A stretch of DNA of 64,000 bases, taken from NCBI RefSeq assembly GCF_003096355.1, contig NZ_QEKI01000011.1, positions 30,663-94,662 of the forward strand, read 5' to 3'. A program made the position numbers and the translations under genes. Below the pieces are notes generated by a model. That model had not been told where the DNA came from, ran no database searches, and saw only the letters and a list, made by a program, of their open reading frames with translations. Every line of letters begins with the position of its first letter. Position 1 is the stretch's first letter. Shown one piece after another: positions 27,070-35,538 of this stretch. This stretch comes from Pontibacter virosus (lineage in GTDB: Bacteria; Bacteroidota; Bacteroidia; Cytophagales; Hymenobacteraceae).

Positions 27070-27360
27070 TTAACTGCCTGCAAATGGAGTTCCGAAAATA
27101 CCGACAGCCAACTCTGCCCAGATAAGAAAGAGGACCAGCAGAATAATGCCGATAATAACGAGTCGGGATTCGGTATTTCTAACTTTCCGGATCACCAGCT
27201 CAGCCAAGAGTCCGGTGCTGAGCAGCAGAATGCCCATGATGACAAAATCTGCCAGATCCCAGTCTACTTCGTTGGTGAATTGCATGGCAATGAGCGGGAT
27301 GAGCAGCAGAAAAGCTACTGTGAACACAATGCCGATAAGTCTTTTGTTTTGCGTTACCAT
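27070..27360 (-). CDS. Small membrane protein, three spans
   Basis: A 96-residue protein with three predicted spans (about 7-26 IGIVFTVAFLLLIPLIAMQF, 36-56 FVIMGILLLSTGLLAEL and 67-90 LVIIGIILLVLFLIWAELAV). The pattern recalls widespread unnamed three-helix proteins of Bacteroidetes operons controlled by winged-helix regulators. Lies 40 bases after the 413-residue membrane protein. Confidence 0.65.
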   Translation of the reverse strand: MVTQNKRLIGIVFTVAFLLLIPLIAMQFTNEVDWDLADFVIMGILLLSTGLLAELVIRKVRNTESRLVIIGIILLVLFLIWAELAVGIFGTPFAGS

Positions 27361-27400
27361 ATCTGTTTTTGATTTATGATGAAGTGAATGTTGCTACTGC

Positions 27401-28642
27401 TTATTTAAATCCGAACATGATCGGGAAGAGGAAAACGACCACTACTGTCCAGAAAAAGTACACCGGAATGTAGAGCACAATGGACCGCCCTACCTCAGTG
27501 ATGGCCGCCTTTCGGGTGGCTGCTTTAAAGAGCATGACCGTGACTATGAGCAGGTGCACCAGCATGAGCACATTTCCCCCCATTACAGCCACCCTGTTGG
27601 GTGTGATGCCCCACTCCGAGATGCGGAACGAAATAGCCGACAGCGCAATGCCATTCACGACCACCGTTACTACAGAGAGCAGGAGCAGCACCCACACGCC
27701 CGAAGCAGCGCCTGATTTGTTAGAACTCTCTGCCACCGAGAAAAAGATTAGCGCCATCACCCCAATCAGGAGCACGTTGAAGAGCAGCAGAAACTCACGG
27801 TCGTTGTAAGGGTCCTTGCCGGAGTAGATGATAGCCCCCAGGTAAATGACCAGCATCACCAGCACGAGCGGACTGAAGATTTTGGCAATAACCGGCGACA
27901 CTTTGTTCACCAATTGCGGGTTGTTCTGGGTCAGGTAGGCGGCTACGATGGGAACTGCCGGCAATCCAAAGGCGACGATGTATTCAAAGTAAAACTCCTC
28001 TATCCGGAGCCCGATCAGCGCAAACAGGCCGATCGTTATACCTGTCAGCATCCCAGCGGCTATTACCAAAAGTGCCGACATCACGGCAAGGTCGCCGTTG
28101 AAGCGCAGGAAGCTGAGTCGCTTGTCGGCCAGGTGCAGTTCCCGACCCGTGTAAGATACCCCTAGCAGCACCCACAGCAGCAAAGGCAGGTGGATGCAGG
28201 CCAGCACCAGCGTGTCGCTCTGGTTGTCGGGCAGCAGGTTGATGTAGAGGGCGCAAACAACCGTGATGGCAGCGATAAAAGCGATCCGGTTTGCCGGCAG
28301 TTTGTTCCGCCAGGCAAAGTAGGCCATCAATGGCGGAAGCACAAAAAAGCTGAGGTTGCGCGGGTAGTAGAATTCCTCGCTGATGGGGAAGATGGCCGGT
28401 AGTTTGACGAGTATACCTGCGACCAGCGCGGCGATGATCACGAACAGGAACTCCCGGTTAAAGCGCCAGAAAACGTCTTCCGTTTCGTAATTTAGTCGCT
28501 CGTACCAGAAGCCGGCCAGCGCCTTGTCCTGTAACTGGGGGTAAATGCCGCTGAACTCCTGTTTGAAGCCAGACTTGTTGGCGCGGTACAGCTTCTCGAG
28601 CTGTCCGGGGTTGTCGAGGTGCGATAGTATTTGCTCTTTCAT
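27401..28642 (-). CDS. Large polytopic membrane protein of unknown function (possibly DUF4153-like)
   Basis: A 413-residue protein with a soluble N-terminal segment (about 1-60; GQLEKLYRANKSGFKQEFSGIYPQLQDKALAGFWYERLNYE) followed by about ten membrane spans. The N-terminal segment recalls DUF4153-type proteins of Bacteroidetes, but I cannot confirm it. No transporter motif or catalytic residues stand out. It is the largest member of an operon of membrane proteins under a winged-helix regulator. Confidence 0.6.
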   Translation of the reverse strand: MKEQILSHLDNPGQLEKLYRANKSGFKQEFSGIYPQLQDKALAGFWYERLNYETEDVFWRFNREFLFVIIAALVAGILVKLPAIFPISEEFYYPRNLSFFVLPPLMAYFAWRNKLPANRIAFIAAITVVCALYINLLPDNQSDTLVLACIHLPLLLWVLLGVSYTGRELHLADKRLSFLRFNGDLAVMSALLVIAAGMLTGITIGLFALIGLRIEEFYFEYIVAFGLPAVPIVAAYLTQNNPQLVNKVSPVIAKIFSPLVLVMLVIYLGAIIYSGKDPYNDREFLLLFNVLLIGVMALIFFSVAESSNKSGAASGVWVLLLLSVVTVVVNGIALSAISFRISEWGITPNRVAVMGGNVLMLVHLLIVTVMLFKAATRKAAITEVGRSIVLYIPVYFFWTVVVVFLFPIMFGFK

Positions 28643-28699
28643 GGGAATATACCTTTAAGGTTATTTTTGAAGATCATTTTGCCAGACAACTGCTGCGCC

Positions 28700-29038
28700 C
28701 TAGTCCCACAGCGTACCGACCAGACCCAGCACAGAACCCAGCCAAAGGCCTACCAGGTAGATCAGCGCGCTCAGCACCACCGCGACGGCCTTGTGTATGC
28801 CGAGCCTGCGGTGATAGTGGAGCAGCATGTAGTTGATCAGGCCACCGAGCGCACCGGCCATCGGCACAATGAGGAGCGGCCTTATCATCCACAGTTTGCC
28901 CCAGGCTGGATCAGGATGCTGTACACCCGCCAGAAAAAGCGCGATCAGGGCTAATCCGAATGCGGCACCCGTGAGGGCGCGTCTACCTGCCGCAGCGACT
29001 TGCACAGGTTGGTTTTGATAATTGTTTTGCTGTACCAT
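28700..29038 (-). CDS. Small membrane protein under the palindromic operator
   Basis: A 112-residue protein with three to four hydrophobic segments (TGAAFGLALIALFLAGV, PLLIVPMAGALGGLINYMLL, AVAVVLSALIYLVGLWLGSVLGLVG). Glu/Asn-rich N-terminus of 20 residues is cytoplasmic. Its upstream region, 51-67 bases before the ATG, carries a perfect palindrome (29089-29105) that matches the operator before the regulator operon, so it is probably controlled by the same protein. Confidence 0.65.
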   Translation of the reverse strand: MVQQNNYQNQPVQVAAAGRRALTGAAFGLALIALFLAGVQHPDPAWGKLWMIRPLLIVPMAGALGGLINYMLLHYHRRLGIHKAVAVVLSALIYLVGLWLGSVLGLVGTLWD

Positions 29039-29088
29039 GTTTCTTGTGCGTTAAGGATTATACATTGTTTTTGTAAGTAAATAAAGTA

Positions 29089-29105
29089 CTTTGAACTTCA
29101 AAGTG
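29089..29105. promoter_or_regulatory. Perfect palindromic operator, copy 1
   Basis: ACTTTGAA-C-TTCAAAGT, eight paired bases on each side of one central base. The flanking TAAAGT before it also matches the second copy at 30070-30086. It lies between the winged-helix gene and the small membrane protein gene at 28700-29038, upstream of the latter. Confidence 0.7.
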
Positions 29106-29121
29106 TAGCAATAAAAAAATA

Positions 29122-29472
29122 TTAGTCGCTCTGTCGGTTGTTTAAAATCAGCTGTTCCAGGGCATCCAAGTGGCTTTTGAAGGCCTCACGACCGGCATCT
29201 GTTGCCTGGTAGGTAGTGTTGGGTTTGCGGCCGACAAACTGTTTCTCCACTTGCAGGTACTTAGCCTCCTCCAACGCCCGCAGGTGACTGGCCAGGTTGC
29301 CGTCGGTCAGTTGCAGGGTTTCTTTCAGGGTATTGAAGTCCACCCTGTCGTCCACCAGCAGCACCGACATAATGCCTAGCCGCGCCTTGCTTTCGAAGGC
29401 CTTGTTTATATTTTCCAGGTATTCTTTCACCGGTTTGCTAGCGTTCGTATTTAAAGTACACCAGCGCGCCAT
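29122..29472 (-). CDS. Winged-helix transcriptional regulator (MarR/HTH_34-like)
   Basis: About 116 residues from the ATG at 29472; an ATG-like start at 29493 and a GTG at 29430 (MKEYLENINKAFESKARLG) are also possible. The last would avoid overlap with the upstream gene. The body is a winged helix: RLGIMSVLLVDDRVDFNTLKETLQLTDGNLASHLRALEEAKYLQVEKQFVGRKPNTTYQATDAG, with LTDGNLASHLRALE the recognition helix region. Such regulators in Bacteroidetes are encoded with a multi-span membrane protein, as here. It most likely represses the operon through the ACTTTGAA palindromes. Confidence 0.88.
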   Translation of the reverse strand: MARWCTLNTNASKPVKEYLENINKAFESKARLGIMSVLLVDDRVDFNTLKETLQLTDGNLASHLRALEEAKYLQVEKQFVGRKPNTTYQATDAGREAFKSHLDALEQLILNNRQSD

Positions 29473-30061
29473 ACACAATGTGCAGTATGCCAAAGCCCAA
29501 CGTCCAAAGCATCAGACCATAGCTGACAAACACACTGGCAACCAGGCCAAGGATGATTTGGATGATGCCCAGATAACGAATATCACCCAAGGTATACTTG
29601 CTGCCGTTGAGTAAAGCCAGGCCATAAAAAACGAGCATGGCTGGCGCTACCAGGTATAGAATGCCATGGTAGAGCAGAACGGCACAAAAAACACCACCTG
29701 CAGCCAAAGGTATAGCCAGGTTCACCAGCAGTCGCTTCGATTGGTTGTCCCAGGTGCGCTGGTTCTTCTTGCGGGCATTGCGCGCCGTGAAATAGGTGGC
29801 CGTTCCGAAAGCCAGCACCAATACACCGACAGCTATCGCCAATACAAACAGTACGTTCTCACGGCTGAAGTTACTGGCCATATCATTGTAATAATTGATG
29901 TTGTGCTGGCTAAAGTACCACTTCACCACCGCCGCACCTATCAGTGCCGACAAGCCTGCAAAAACGCCGGACAATCCGCTCAGGGAGATAAAGCGGGAAG
30001 AGCGATCCATGATGTTGCGGATCTCGTGCAGGGCTTCTAGCTGGTCTTGCTGCTGATTCAT
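29438..30061 (-). CDS. Membrane protein, first gene of the winged-helix-regulated operon
   Basis: A 207-residue protein with a soluble, helical N-terminus (DQLEALHEIRNIMDRSSRF) and about six membrane spans. The N-terminal phrase is typical of a Bacteroidetes family always found with a small winged-helix regulator gene. The downstream regulator start overlaps or abuts its stop, so they are coupled. The -7 box and a palindromic operator overlap each other directly upstream, which points to repression. Its biochemical role is unknown. Confidence 0.75.
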   Translation of the reverse strand: MNQQQDQLEALHEIRNIMDRSSRFISLSGLSGVFAGLSALIGAAVVKWYFSQHNINYYNDMASNFSRENVLFVLAIAVGVLVLAFGTATYFTARNARKKNQRTWDNQSKRLLVNLAIPLAAGGVFCAVLLYHGILYLVAPAMLVFYGLALLNGSKYTLGDIRYLGIIQIILGLVASVFVSYGLMLWTLGFGILHIVYGALVYFKYER

Positions 30062-30069
30062 TATAAAGT

Positions 30070-30110
30070 ACTTTGAGTTTCAAAGTTAATACAGGTTTAC
30101 GAAAAGTCAA
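30070..30110 (-). promoter_or_regulatory. Promoter and overlapping palindromic operator, copy 2
   Basis: On the minus strand, TAACTTTG (30081-30088) is an exact TAnnTTTG -7 box and TTG (30108-30110) lies 19 bases upstream, the ideal Bacteroidetes spacing. The palindrome ACTTTGAG-T-TTCAAAGT (30070-30086, one mismatch) overlaps the -7 box, and starts 9 bases before the ATG at 30061. A repressor bound there would block RNA polymerase. It shares the 13 bases TAAAGTACTTTGA with the site at 29083-29105. Confidence 0.75.
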
Positions 30111-30455
30111 GCACCGAGGCTAAATAAATTTTAATAATTTAAAGAGGGTATAGTTTAGCTCTTAGCGATGCCTAGCGCTTTTAGGGTTCAGAAAACAAAC
30201 TGCTAAAGCGAGCTTGCAGCCTAAACTGTTACTTAATGCTCTTCGGGAAATTCATGTCCCGAAGGAAACTGTTGGGGATTGCCTAATCCCCGTGTGCCAC
30301 TTAGCGGCTCGCGCGGGTCCGGAGACCCGCAGAAGTTTAGATTCGGATTGATAAATCCTAATCAGCTATACTTGCGAGAATCGAGTATACCTGAATTATT
30401 ATATACCTACCTTAAGCAGCTGGACCTAACCGAATCAACTATACCTGTCCCGAAA
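30111..30455. other. Spacer with intergenic repeat, no gene
   Basis: No convincing protein. It holds an inverted repeat gcgggtccggagacccgc (30313-30330) inside a longer phrase (cactta-gcggctcgcgc...) that looks like a dispersed intergenic element, and several AGGTATA/TATACCT motifs. A 76-codon frame across it is judged spurious. Confidence 0.5.
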
Positions 30456-30457
30456 CT

Positions 30458-30500
30458 AAAAGGCATTGGCCATACACCCAGGTATACAGCCAATGCCTTA
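30458..30500 (-). terminator. Terminator of the cphA-isoaspartyl peptidase unit
   Basis: aaggcattggc (30460-30470) pairs with gccaatgcctt (30489-30499), an 11-bp stem. Reading leftward it is followed by TTTTAG. It lies just downstream of the peptidase stop codon. Confidence 0.82.
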
Positions 30501-30527
30501 CAGGTATAGCAGATGCTTCGATTCAGG

Positions 30528-31493
30528 CTATTTCTCCATCTCCTTCAGTTTAGCAGGCTTCTTCAACTTCTCAGACTCCCACAGGGCTACAAACGGTTCT
30601 TCATCGGCTGCCTGGTAGCCGCGCTTCATAAAACCGGTATTGAACCCGAAAGCCGCCTTACCAGTAGTGTCCATCGATAGGATGCCGCGGTCGCCTTTCA
30701 ATTTATCGGCATGCAACTGAATGGCTTTTTCAGTGGCTGACTGCAGGGAGTTATCGGCATACTTCATCATGGCGTATACCTCGTGCGCGAGCACACCGCG
30801 CATAATTGCCTCGCCCTCGCCGGTGCAACTCACAGCGCATACCTCGTTGTTGGCAAAGGTGCCCCCGCCGATAATGGGTGTATCGCCGACGCGTCCTTTC
30901 ATCTGGTTAGTCAGTCCGCCGGTGGAGGTGGCCGCTGCCAGGTTGCCGTTGATGTCCAGGGCAACAGCACCCACCGTGTCGGTCATGGAACCGGGCATGG
31001 CTTTCTTCCCTGCCTTTTCCTGCTGCTTGTCAAGCCAGGCCTCTCTTTTCTCAGGTGTCACGAAGTACTCCGGCCCTTTGAGTGGCAGGTTGTTGGCAAG
31101 GGCAAATTCCTCGGCACCGGTACCCACCAGCAGGCAGTGTTTGCATTTCTGCAGAATTACCTTAGCCAGACTAATGGGGTGCTGCACATACCGCACACCA
31201 CCTACTGCCCCAACCCGAAGGGTATTGCCGTCCATAATGGCGGCATCGAACTCAGTCTCTCCCCGCTGTGTCAGACTGGCGCCACGTCCGGCATTGAACA
31301 TGGGGTTGCGCTCCATGCTGTTGACGGCAGCCTCTACTGCATCCAGGGCGCTGCCGCCTTTTCCCAATACATCATACCCTTCTTTCAGAGCATCGGCCAG
31401 GCCCTGTCTGTACGCTTCTTCTTTTTTCTTATCAAGTTCGCCGGGCTTTAGGGTTTCTGCGCCGGCGTGTATCGCAATTGCATATTTCTTCAT
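30528..31493 (-). CDS. Isoaspartyl peptidase / L-asparaginase, Ntn-hydrolase
   Basis: About 321 residues from the ATG at 31493 (MKKYAIAIHAGAETL); the frame continues upstream to 31586 but those residues are unconserved. The family cuts itself to expose an N-terminal Thr: here SMTDTVGAVALDINGNLAAATSTGG, with the nucleophilic Thr at the start of TVGAVALD. GRVGDTPIIGGGTFAN and CTGEGEAIMR are substrate contacts. It hydrolyses beta-aspartyl dipeptides, including beta-Asp-Arg released by cyanophycinase, into Asp and Arg. It follows cphA by 126 bases on the same strand, so the pair probably forms one transcription unit for nitrogen storage and recovery. Confidence 0.92.
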   Translation of the reverse strand: MKKYAIAIHAGAETLKPGELDKKKEEAYRQGLADALKEGYDVLGKGGSALDAVEAAVNSMERNPMFNAGRGASLTQRGETEFDAAIMDGNTLRVGAVGGVRYVQHPISLAKVILQKCKHCLLVGTGAEEFALANNLPLKGPEYFVTPEKREAWLDKQQEKAGKKAMPGSMTDTVGAVALDINGNLAAATSTGGLTNQMKGRVGDTPIIGGGTFANNEVCAVSCTGEGEAIMRGVLAHEVYAMMKYADNSLQSATEKAIQLHADKLKGDRGILSMDTTGKAAFGFNTGFMKRGYQAADEEPFVALWESEKLKKPAKLKEMEK

Positions 31494-31618
31494 ATTCGTT
31501 TTTTCGTTTGGTGTAGCCTCCGGAATTGCGAGGCGAGCTATACCTGGTTTTAACAGGGCATAACCCAGCGCTGCAGCGGCTGCCACCTGGTTTTAGCGGC
31601 CGCCGGAGAAACGTTGCT

Positions 31619-34261
31619 TTAGAATGAATCCTGCTCGAGTGAGGAGATGTGCCGGTGCTCAATGATGCGGAAACTCTCCACCATTTTTACAGACTCCGGT
31701 ATGTCTTCCGAAAACAGGGCGATGAAGGCACCCTCCGGGGCATACTCCATGGCATGGGCCAGGGCGCGACTTTCCTGGTTGATCTCAGTGATTTTCATAT
31801 CAGGCTTCACCGATATGATGCCTTGCTTGAGCAGACTGTTGATCTCGTGTCCGGGTTTGCCGCGCAGGTCCTTGTCCTGCCGGATGATAATCTCGTCAAA
31901 GGTCTCGGCTGCAATGCGGCCGATCTCGATGGTATCTTCTTCCTGCCGGTCGCCTACACCCGCCACGATGCCAATTTTGTAGGTAGCATGCACATTGTCG
32001 ATAAAGTCGGTGATGGCCTCCATGCTGGCAATGTTGTGGGCATAGTCGATGAGCACTTCATAGCGGGGCAGCTTGAAGAGATTCATGCGGCCCGGCGTGG
32101 TTTCGGCGGAAGGTATAAAGGTGCGCAAGGCGGTTCTGATCTCGGGTATCTCGAAGTGGTTGATATACCCGGCCAGGGTGGCAGCCAGCACGTTCTGAAT
32201 GTTAAAGCGGGCACGTCCACCAAAGGTCAGCGGAATATCCGCCACCCGGTCAACCCGGATCTTGTAGGTGTTCTTAAAGATGGAAATATACCCATTCTCC
32301 AACACGGCAGCCAGTCCACCTTTGCTGATGTGCTGCAGAATGCGCGGGTTGTTTTCATCCAGACTGAAGAAGGCCACCTTACAGGAAAGGCCGGTCGCCA
32401 TTTCAAACACCAGGTCATCGTCCGCATTGAGCACAGCATAGCCGCTCGGGCACACCGTGCGCGGGATCACCGCCTTCACCTCGGCCATTTCCTCTACCGT
32501 GTTGATGTCGCCGAGTCCCAGGTGGTCTGCCGACACGTTGGTTACGATGCCGATATCGCATTGCCGGAAGGCCAGGCCGGAGCGCAGCAAGCCACCCCGG
32601 GCGCACTCCAGTACCGCGTAGTTCACCGTAGGGTCCTTGAGTACGAACTCGCTGCTATAGGACCCGGTGGTATCGCCTTTGATGATCTTCTTGTCCTGGA
32701 TGTAAATGCCGTCGGTGGTGGTATAGCCTACCTGATAACCCTTGAACTTGAGCATGTGTGCCACCAGGCGGGTGGTGGTCGTTTTGCCGTTGGTACCGGT
32801 AATGGCCACAATAGGTATACGGGTCGGGCTGCTGTGCGGAAAAAGCATGTTGATGATCGGCTCCGCTACGTTTCTGGGCAAACCGTCTGTCGGGGAGATG
32901 TGCATGCGCAGGCCGGGAGCAGCGTTCACCTCGATCACGGAACCTCTTGTTTCGGGTAGCGGGATGGCAATGTCGGTCGTCATTACATCAATACCGCATA
33001 CGTCCAGCCCGATGATGCCGGCGATGCGCTCGGCCATGAGCACATTGTAAGGATGCACCAGATCCGTTACGTCGGTGGCTGTGCCGCCTGTGCTGAGGTT
33101 GGCCGTACTCTTCAGGTATAGCACTTCGCCCGCAGGCAACACCGACTGCAGCGTCAGGCCTTTTTCCTTGATCAGGTTGCGGGTATGCTTGTCGACTTTG
33201 ATGTGGGTGAGCGCCTTTTCATGCCCTATACCTCTTCTGGGGTCTTTGTTCACCTCCTTCACTAGTTGCTGTATGGTCGAGATACCGTTGCCGGTGACCA
33301 TGGCGGGTGTACGTTTGGCAGCGGCAGTGAATTTGCCATTGATGACCAGCAGGCGGTAGTCGTCGCCGGTGATGAACTGCTCCACCATCACTTTTTTAGA
33401 GAAACGCTGCGCCTCTGTGAGGGCTCTCACCGCTTCTTTCCAGGAATTAATGTTAATGGACGCCCCCTTTCCCTGGTTACCATCCAGCGGCTTGACTACC
33501 ACAGGATAGCCCAACTCCTCGACTGCGGTCTCCAGTTCATCGGTATCCTGCACTATGCTGCCGAGCGGAACCGGTATACCTGCATCGTCCAGGATGAGCT
33601 TGGTAGCGTTTTTGTTGCCGGCGTTCTCCACTGCAAAAAAAGAGGTGCGGGAAGTCATGGCAGCCTGAATGTGTCTTTGGTAGATGCCGTAACCAAGCTG
33701 AATGAGTCCGCTGCGGTGGTTGTTGATATAAGGTATACCTCTGTTTACGGCCTCTATTATAATGGCCTCGGTGCTGGGGCCAAAGTACTCGTCTTCCCTT
33801 ATCTGGTGCAGTCTGGCAATGTCCTGCACGATACTGGGCTTCTTGCCTTTGGCCATCAGCTCGGTAATGCGCAATGCAGCATGAGCCGCGTACTCGCCGG
33901 CACGTTCCTGCTGATAGGAAAATACCACATAGTCCACGCCTGGTGCGGGCCCGGCGTAGCGCCTGCCATAGCCACTGCTCATGCCAGCCAGCGTTTGCAG
34001 TTCGAGCGCAATGTGCTGCACCACCTTGCTAAATGTGGTGCCTTCGCGCACGAGCCTGAAAAAACCACCGGGCGTTCCTTTTGATGAGCGGTGCTCATAC
34101 ATACCCGGGAAAAGCTTTTCTAAACGCTCCGGAAACTGGGGCACTTCATTGGTGAGGACATCCTTCAGGCTTTCCAGATCGAGCTTCAGGACAATTATTT
34201 TGGGATGCTTAATAGACCAGTAATTAGGTCCACGCATGATCCTCAGTTCAAGTATTTTCAT
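31619..34261 (-). CDS. cphA: Cyanophycin synthetase
   Basis: An 880-residue enzyme, the full length expected. Residues 1-160 form the N-terminal domain, about 200-470 an ATP-grasp domain (VVKPLDGNQGKGASINI, VEQFITGDDYRLLVINGKF) that adds Asp to the backbone, and about 480-880 a Mur-ligase-like domain (VAITGTNGKTTTTRLVAHML P-loop; VLECARGGLLRSGLAF; VTNVSADHLGLGD) that adds Arg to the side chain. It builds multi-L-arginyl-poly-L-aspartate granules from Asp, Arg and ATP. No frameshift or missing motif is visible. Co-occurrence with cyanophycinase and isoaspartyl peptidase makes the storage cycle complete. Confidence 0.95.
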   Translation of the reverse strand: MKILELRIMRGPNYWSIKHPKIIVLKLDLESLKDVLTNEVPQFPERLEKLFPGMYEHRSSKGTPGGFFRLVREGTTFSKVVQHIALELQTLAGMSSGYGRRYAGPAPGVDYVVFSYQQERAGEYAAHAALRITELMAKGKKPSIVQDIARLHQIREDEYFGPSTEAIIIEAVNRGIPYINNHRSGLIQLGYGIYQRHIQAAMTSRTSFFAVENAGNKNATKLILDDAGIPVPLGSIVQDTDELETAVEELGYPVVVKPLDGNQGKGASININSWKEAVRALTEAQRFSKKVMVEQFITGDDYRLLVINGKFTAAAKRTPAMVTGNGISTIQQLVKEVNKDPRRGIGHEKALTHIKVDKHTRNLIKEKGLTLQSVLPAGEVLYLKSTANLSTGGTATDVTDLVHPYNVLMAERIAGIIGLDVCGIDVMTTDIAIPLPETRGSVIEVNAAPGLRMHISPTDGLPRNVAEPIINMLFPHSSPTRIPIVAITGTNGKTTTTRLVAHMLKFKGYQVGYTTTDGIYIQDKKIIKGDTTGSYSSEFVLKDPTVNYAVLECARGGLLRSGLAFRQCDIGIVTNVSADHLGLGDINTVEEMAEVKAVIPRTVCPSGYAVLNADDDLVFEMATGLSCKVAFFSLDENNPRILQHISKGGLAAVLENGYISIFKNTYKIRVDRVADIPLTFGGRARFNIQNVLAATLAGYINHFEIPEIRTALRTFIPSAETTPGRMNLFKLPRYEVLIDYAHNIASMEAITDFIDNVHATYKIGIVAGVGDRQEEDTIEIGRIAAETFDEIIIRQDKDLRGKPGHEINSLLKQGIISVKPDMKITEINQESRALAHAMEYAPEGAFIALFSEDIPESVKMVESFRIIEHRHISSLEQDSF

Positions 34262-34590
34262 TTGCTTTCACACTTCAGGTTTGAGCCTGTCAGAAACAGG
34301 TCGCTGGCCGCGAGGGCTGTGCATAAGTTTAGTACGGATTGGGAAAAATTTGGGAGAACACAAGCATTGTAAAAAGGGCTTAAGTCATTCAAAAATAAGT
34401 AGTTTAAACAGCCCAGATCAAACAGGAAGTGTTTAGTACCAGCTGCTTCCGTATTTCTACCCCTTTTAAGTAAACGGCCGCTTTGAGCCCGTTAATTCTA
34501 AAACCCAGGCCCGTCTGCGTCGTTTAATTACTGCGTGTTTTGTCTAAATAAGTATTCAATAAGTTCTATAATTATATTAACTATAAAGCA
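34262..34590. other. Divergent spacer between cphA and the low-complexity protein gene
   Basis: A 329-base region with no gene. It must contain promoters for cphA (leftward) and the gene at 34591 (rightward). It turns A+T-rich in its last 50 bases (ataattatattaactataaa). No operator symmetry was recognised. Confidence 0.45.
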
Positions 34591-35484
34591 ATGGCAAGAG
34601 ATTATCAGGATGACTATGGTAGAGGGAGCTACCGCTCGCACGACCGTGACCGCCCTCAACATGAAGACCAGGGTTTTTTAAACCGGATTGGTGATAAAAT
34701 CAGCAATGCATGGGAGCGAATAACCGGTGATGAGGACGAACAGCGTCAAAGGAGCAGTGCGCATTACCCTTATTCCGGAGAGCGTGATCGCGGGGGATAT
34801 GGCTCGTCAGCTTACGGTTCAGGCGCTTCGGGCAGTTATGAGCAGGGCAGTAGCCAGTACGGGCAGTCCCAAATGGGCAAGTATAGCCCGCAGCGCTCCG
34901 AAGGCAGCAGGTATATGGGTGCTCCCCGATCCGGGCAGGGCTGGAGCAGCAGCGGTTACAGTGGCCGTATGTCTGACTATGGCAGCTCTCCGCAGCAGCG
35001 TGGCCAATCGCAGGGCGGAAGCGGCTATGGCAGTTCCCAGGGTTATGGTTCCGACTCATCGCAGGGTAGCAGTTATGGTGGTAGCGGTTCTCCTTATGGA
35101 GCAGGCTCCAGCGGAGGAGAGTATGGTGCATCCGGGTACACAAACTATGGCGGCCCCTCTGGTTACGGCGAGGCATCAGCAGGATACGGTCGTAGCTCAA
35201 TGGGTTTCCCGCGTGGCTCCGACTATGGAAGCGGCGGCTCCGGCTCTATGGGAGGCGGTTACTTCGGTAGCGGAGCAGGGCCCTGGAGTGGTGGGCCTTA
35301 CGGTGACACCGGCACCGCCGGCTACCGGGCAGACAGTGGTTCGCAGCGAAACACTGGCGGCACCTTCGGTCAAGGCTCCCAGGGCAGGGACAGCTACAAC
35401 AGCTCCGATTACGATTATTCGCGCAGGGAGCAGTTGCGCCGGGGGCAGTCAGACCAAAGCCATGGCAGCGACTGGGATAGGTGA
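34591..35484 (+). CDS. Gly/Ser/Tyr/Gln-rich low-complexity protein with SWFGD-like N-terminus
   Basis: A 297-residue hydrophilic protein. Residues about 1-55 are charged (ARDYQDDYGRG; HEDQGFLNRIGDKISNAWERITGDEDEQRQR) and resemble the head of Bacteroidetes SWFGD-type stress proteins, where a RGF.DR.GDE..SWFGDE phrase occurs. Residues about 60-280 are almost wholly G, S, Y, Q, with repeated YGSS/GYG/SGY units similar to prion-like domains of RNA-binding proteins. No signal peptide, membrane span, or BON domain. It is probably disordered and may coat or condense something in stress; that is inference. Ends 22 bases before a strong terminator. Confidence 0.7.
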   Translation: MARDYQDDYGRGSYRSHDRDRPQHEDQGFLNRIGDKISNAWERITGDEDEQRQRSSAHYPYSGERDRGGYGSSAYGSGASGSYEQGSSQYGQSQMGKYSPQRSEGSRYMGAPRSGQGWSSSGYSGRMSDYGSSPQQRGQSQGGSGYGSSQGYGSDSSQGSSYGGSGSPYGAGSSGGEYGASGYTNYGGPSGYGEASAGYGRSSMGFPRGSDYGSGGSGSMGGGYFGSGAGPWSGGPYGDTGTAGYRADSGSQRNTGGTFGQGSQGRDSYNSSDYDYSRREQLRRGQSDQSHGSDWDR

Positions 35485-35506
35485 AACGCCCCAGGGATGT
35501 TGAAAC

Positions 35507-35538
35507 AAAAAGGGACTGCATGCAGTCCCTTTTTTATT
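35507..35538. terminator. Perfect bidirectional terminator
   Basis: A 28-base uninterrupted palindrome: 35507-35520 (aaaaagggactgca) and 35521-35534 (tgcagtcccttttt). It lies between convergent genes and touches the stop codon of the STAS gene. Confidence 0.9.

Noticed and set aside
30279..30509. 76-codon frame on the plus strand
   Set aside because: Translation follows the gcgggtccggagacccgc repeat and the AGGTATA motifs, and crosses a terminator.
31649..32959. 436-codon open frame antisense to cphA
   Set aside because: Product of GC-skewed codon use in cphA; the sense protein has all catalytic motifs.
34727..35503. 258-codon frame inside the low-complexity gene
   Set aside because: An out-of-frame reading of Gly/Ser/Tyr codons; the main frame has a clear start, charged head and stop before the terminator.
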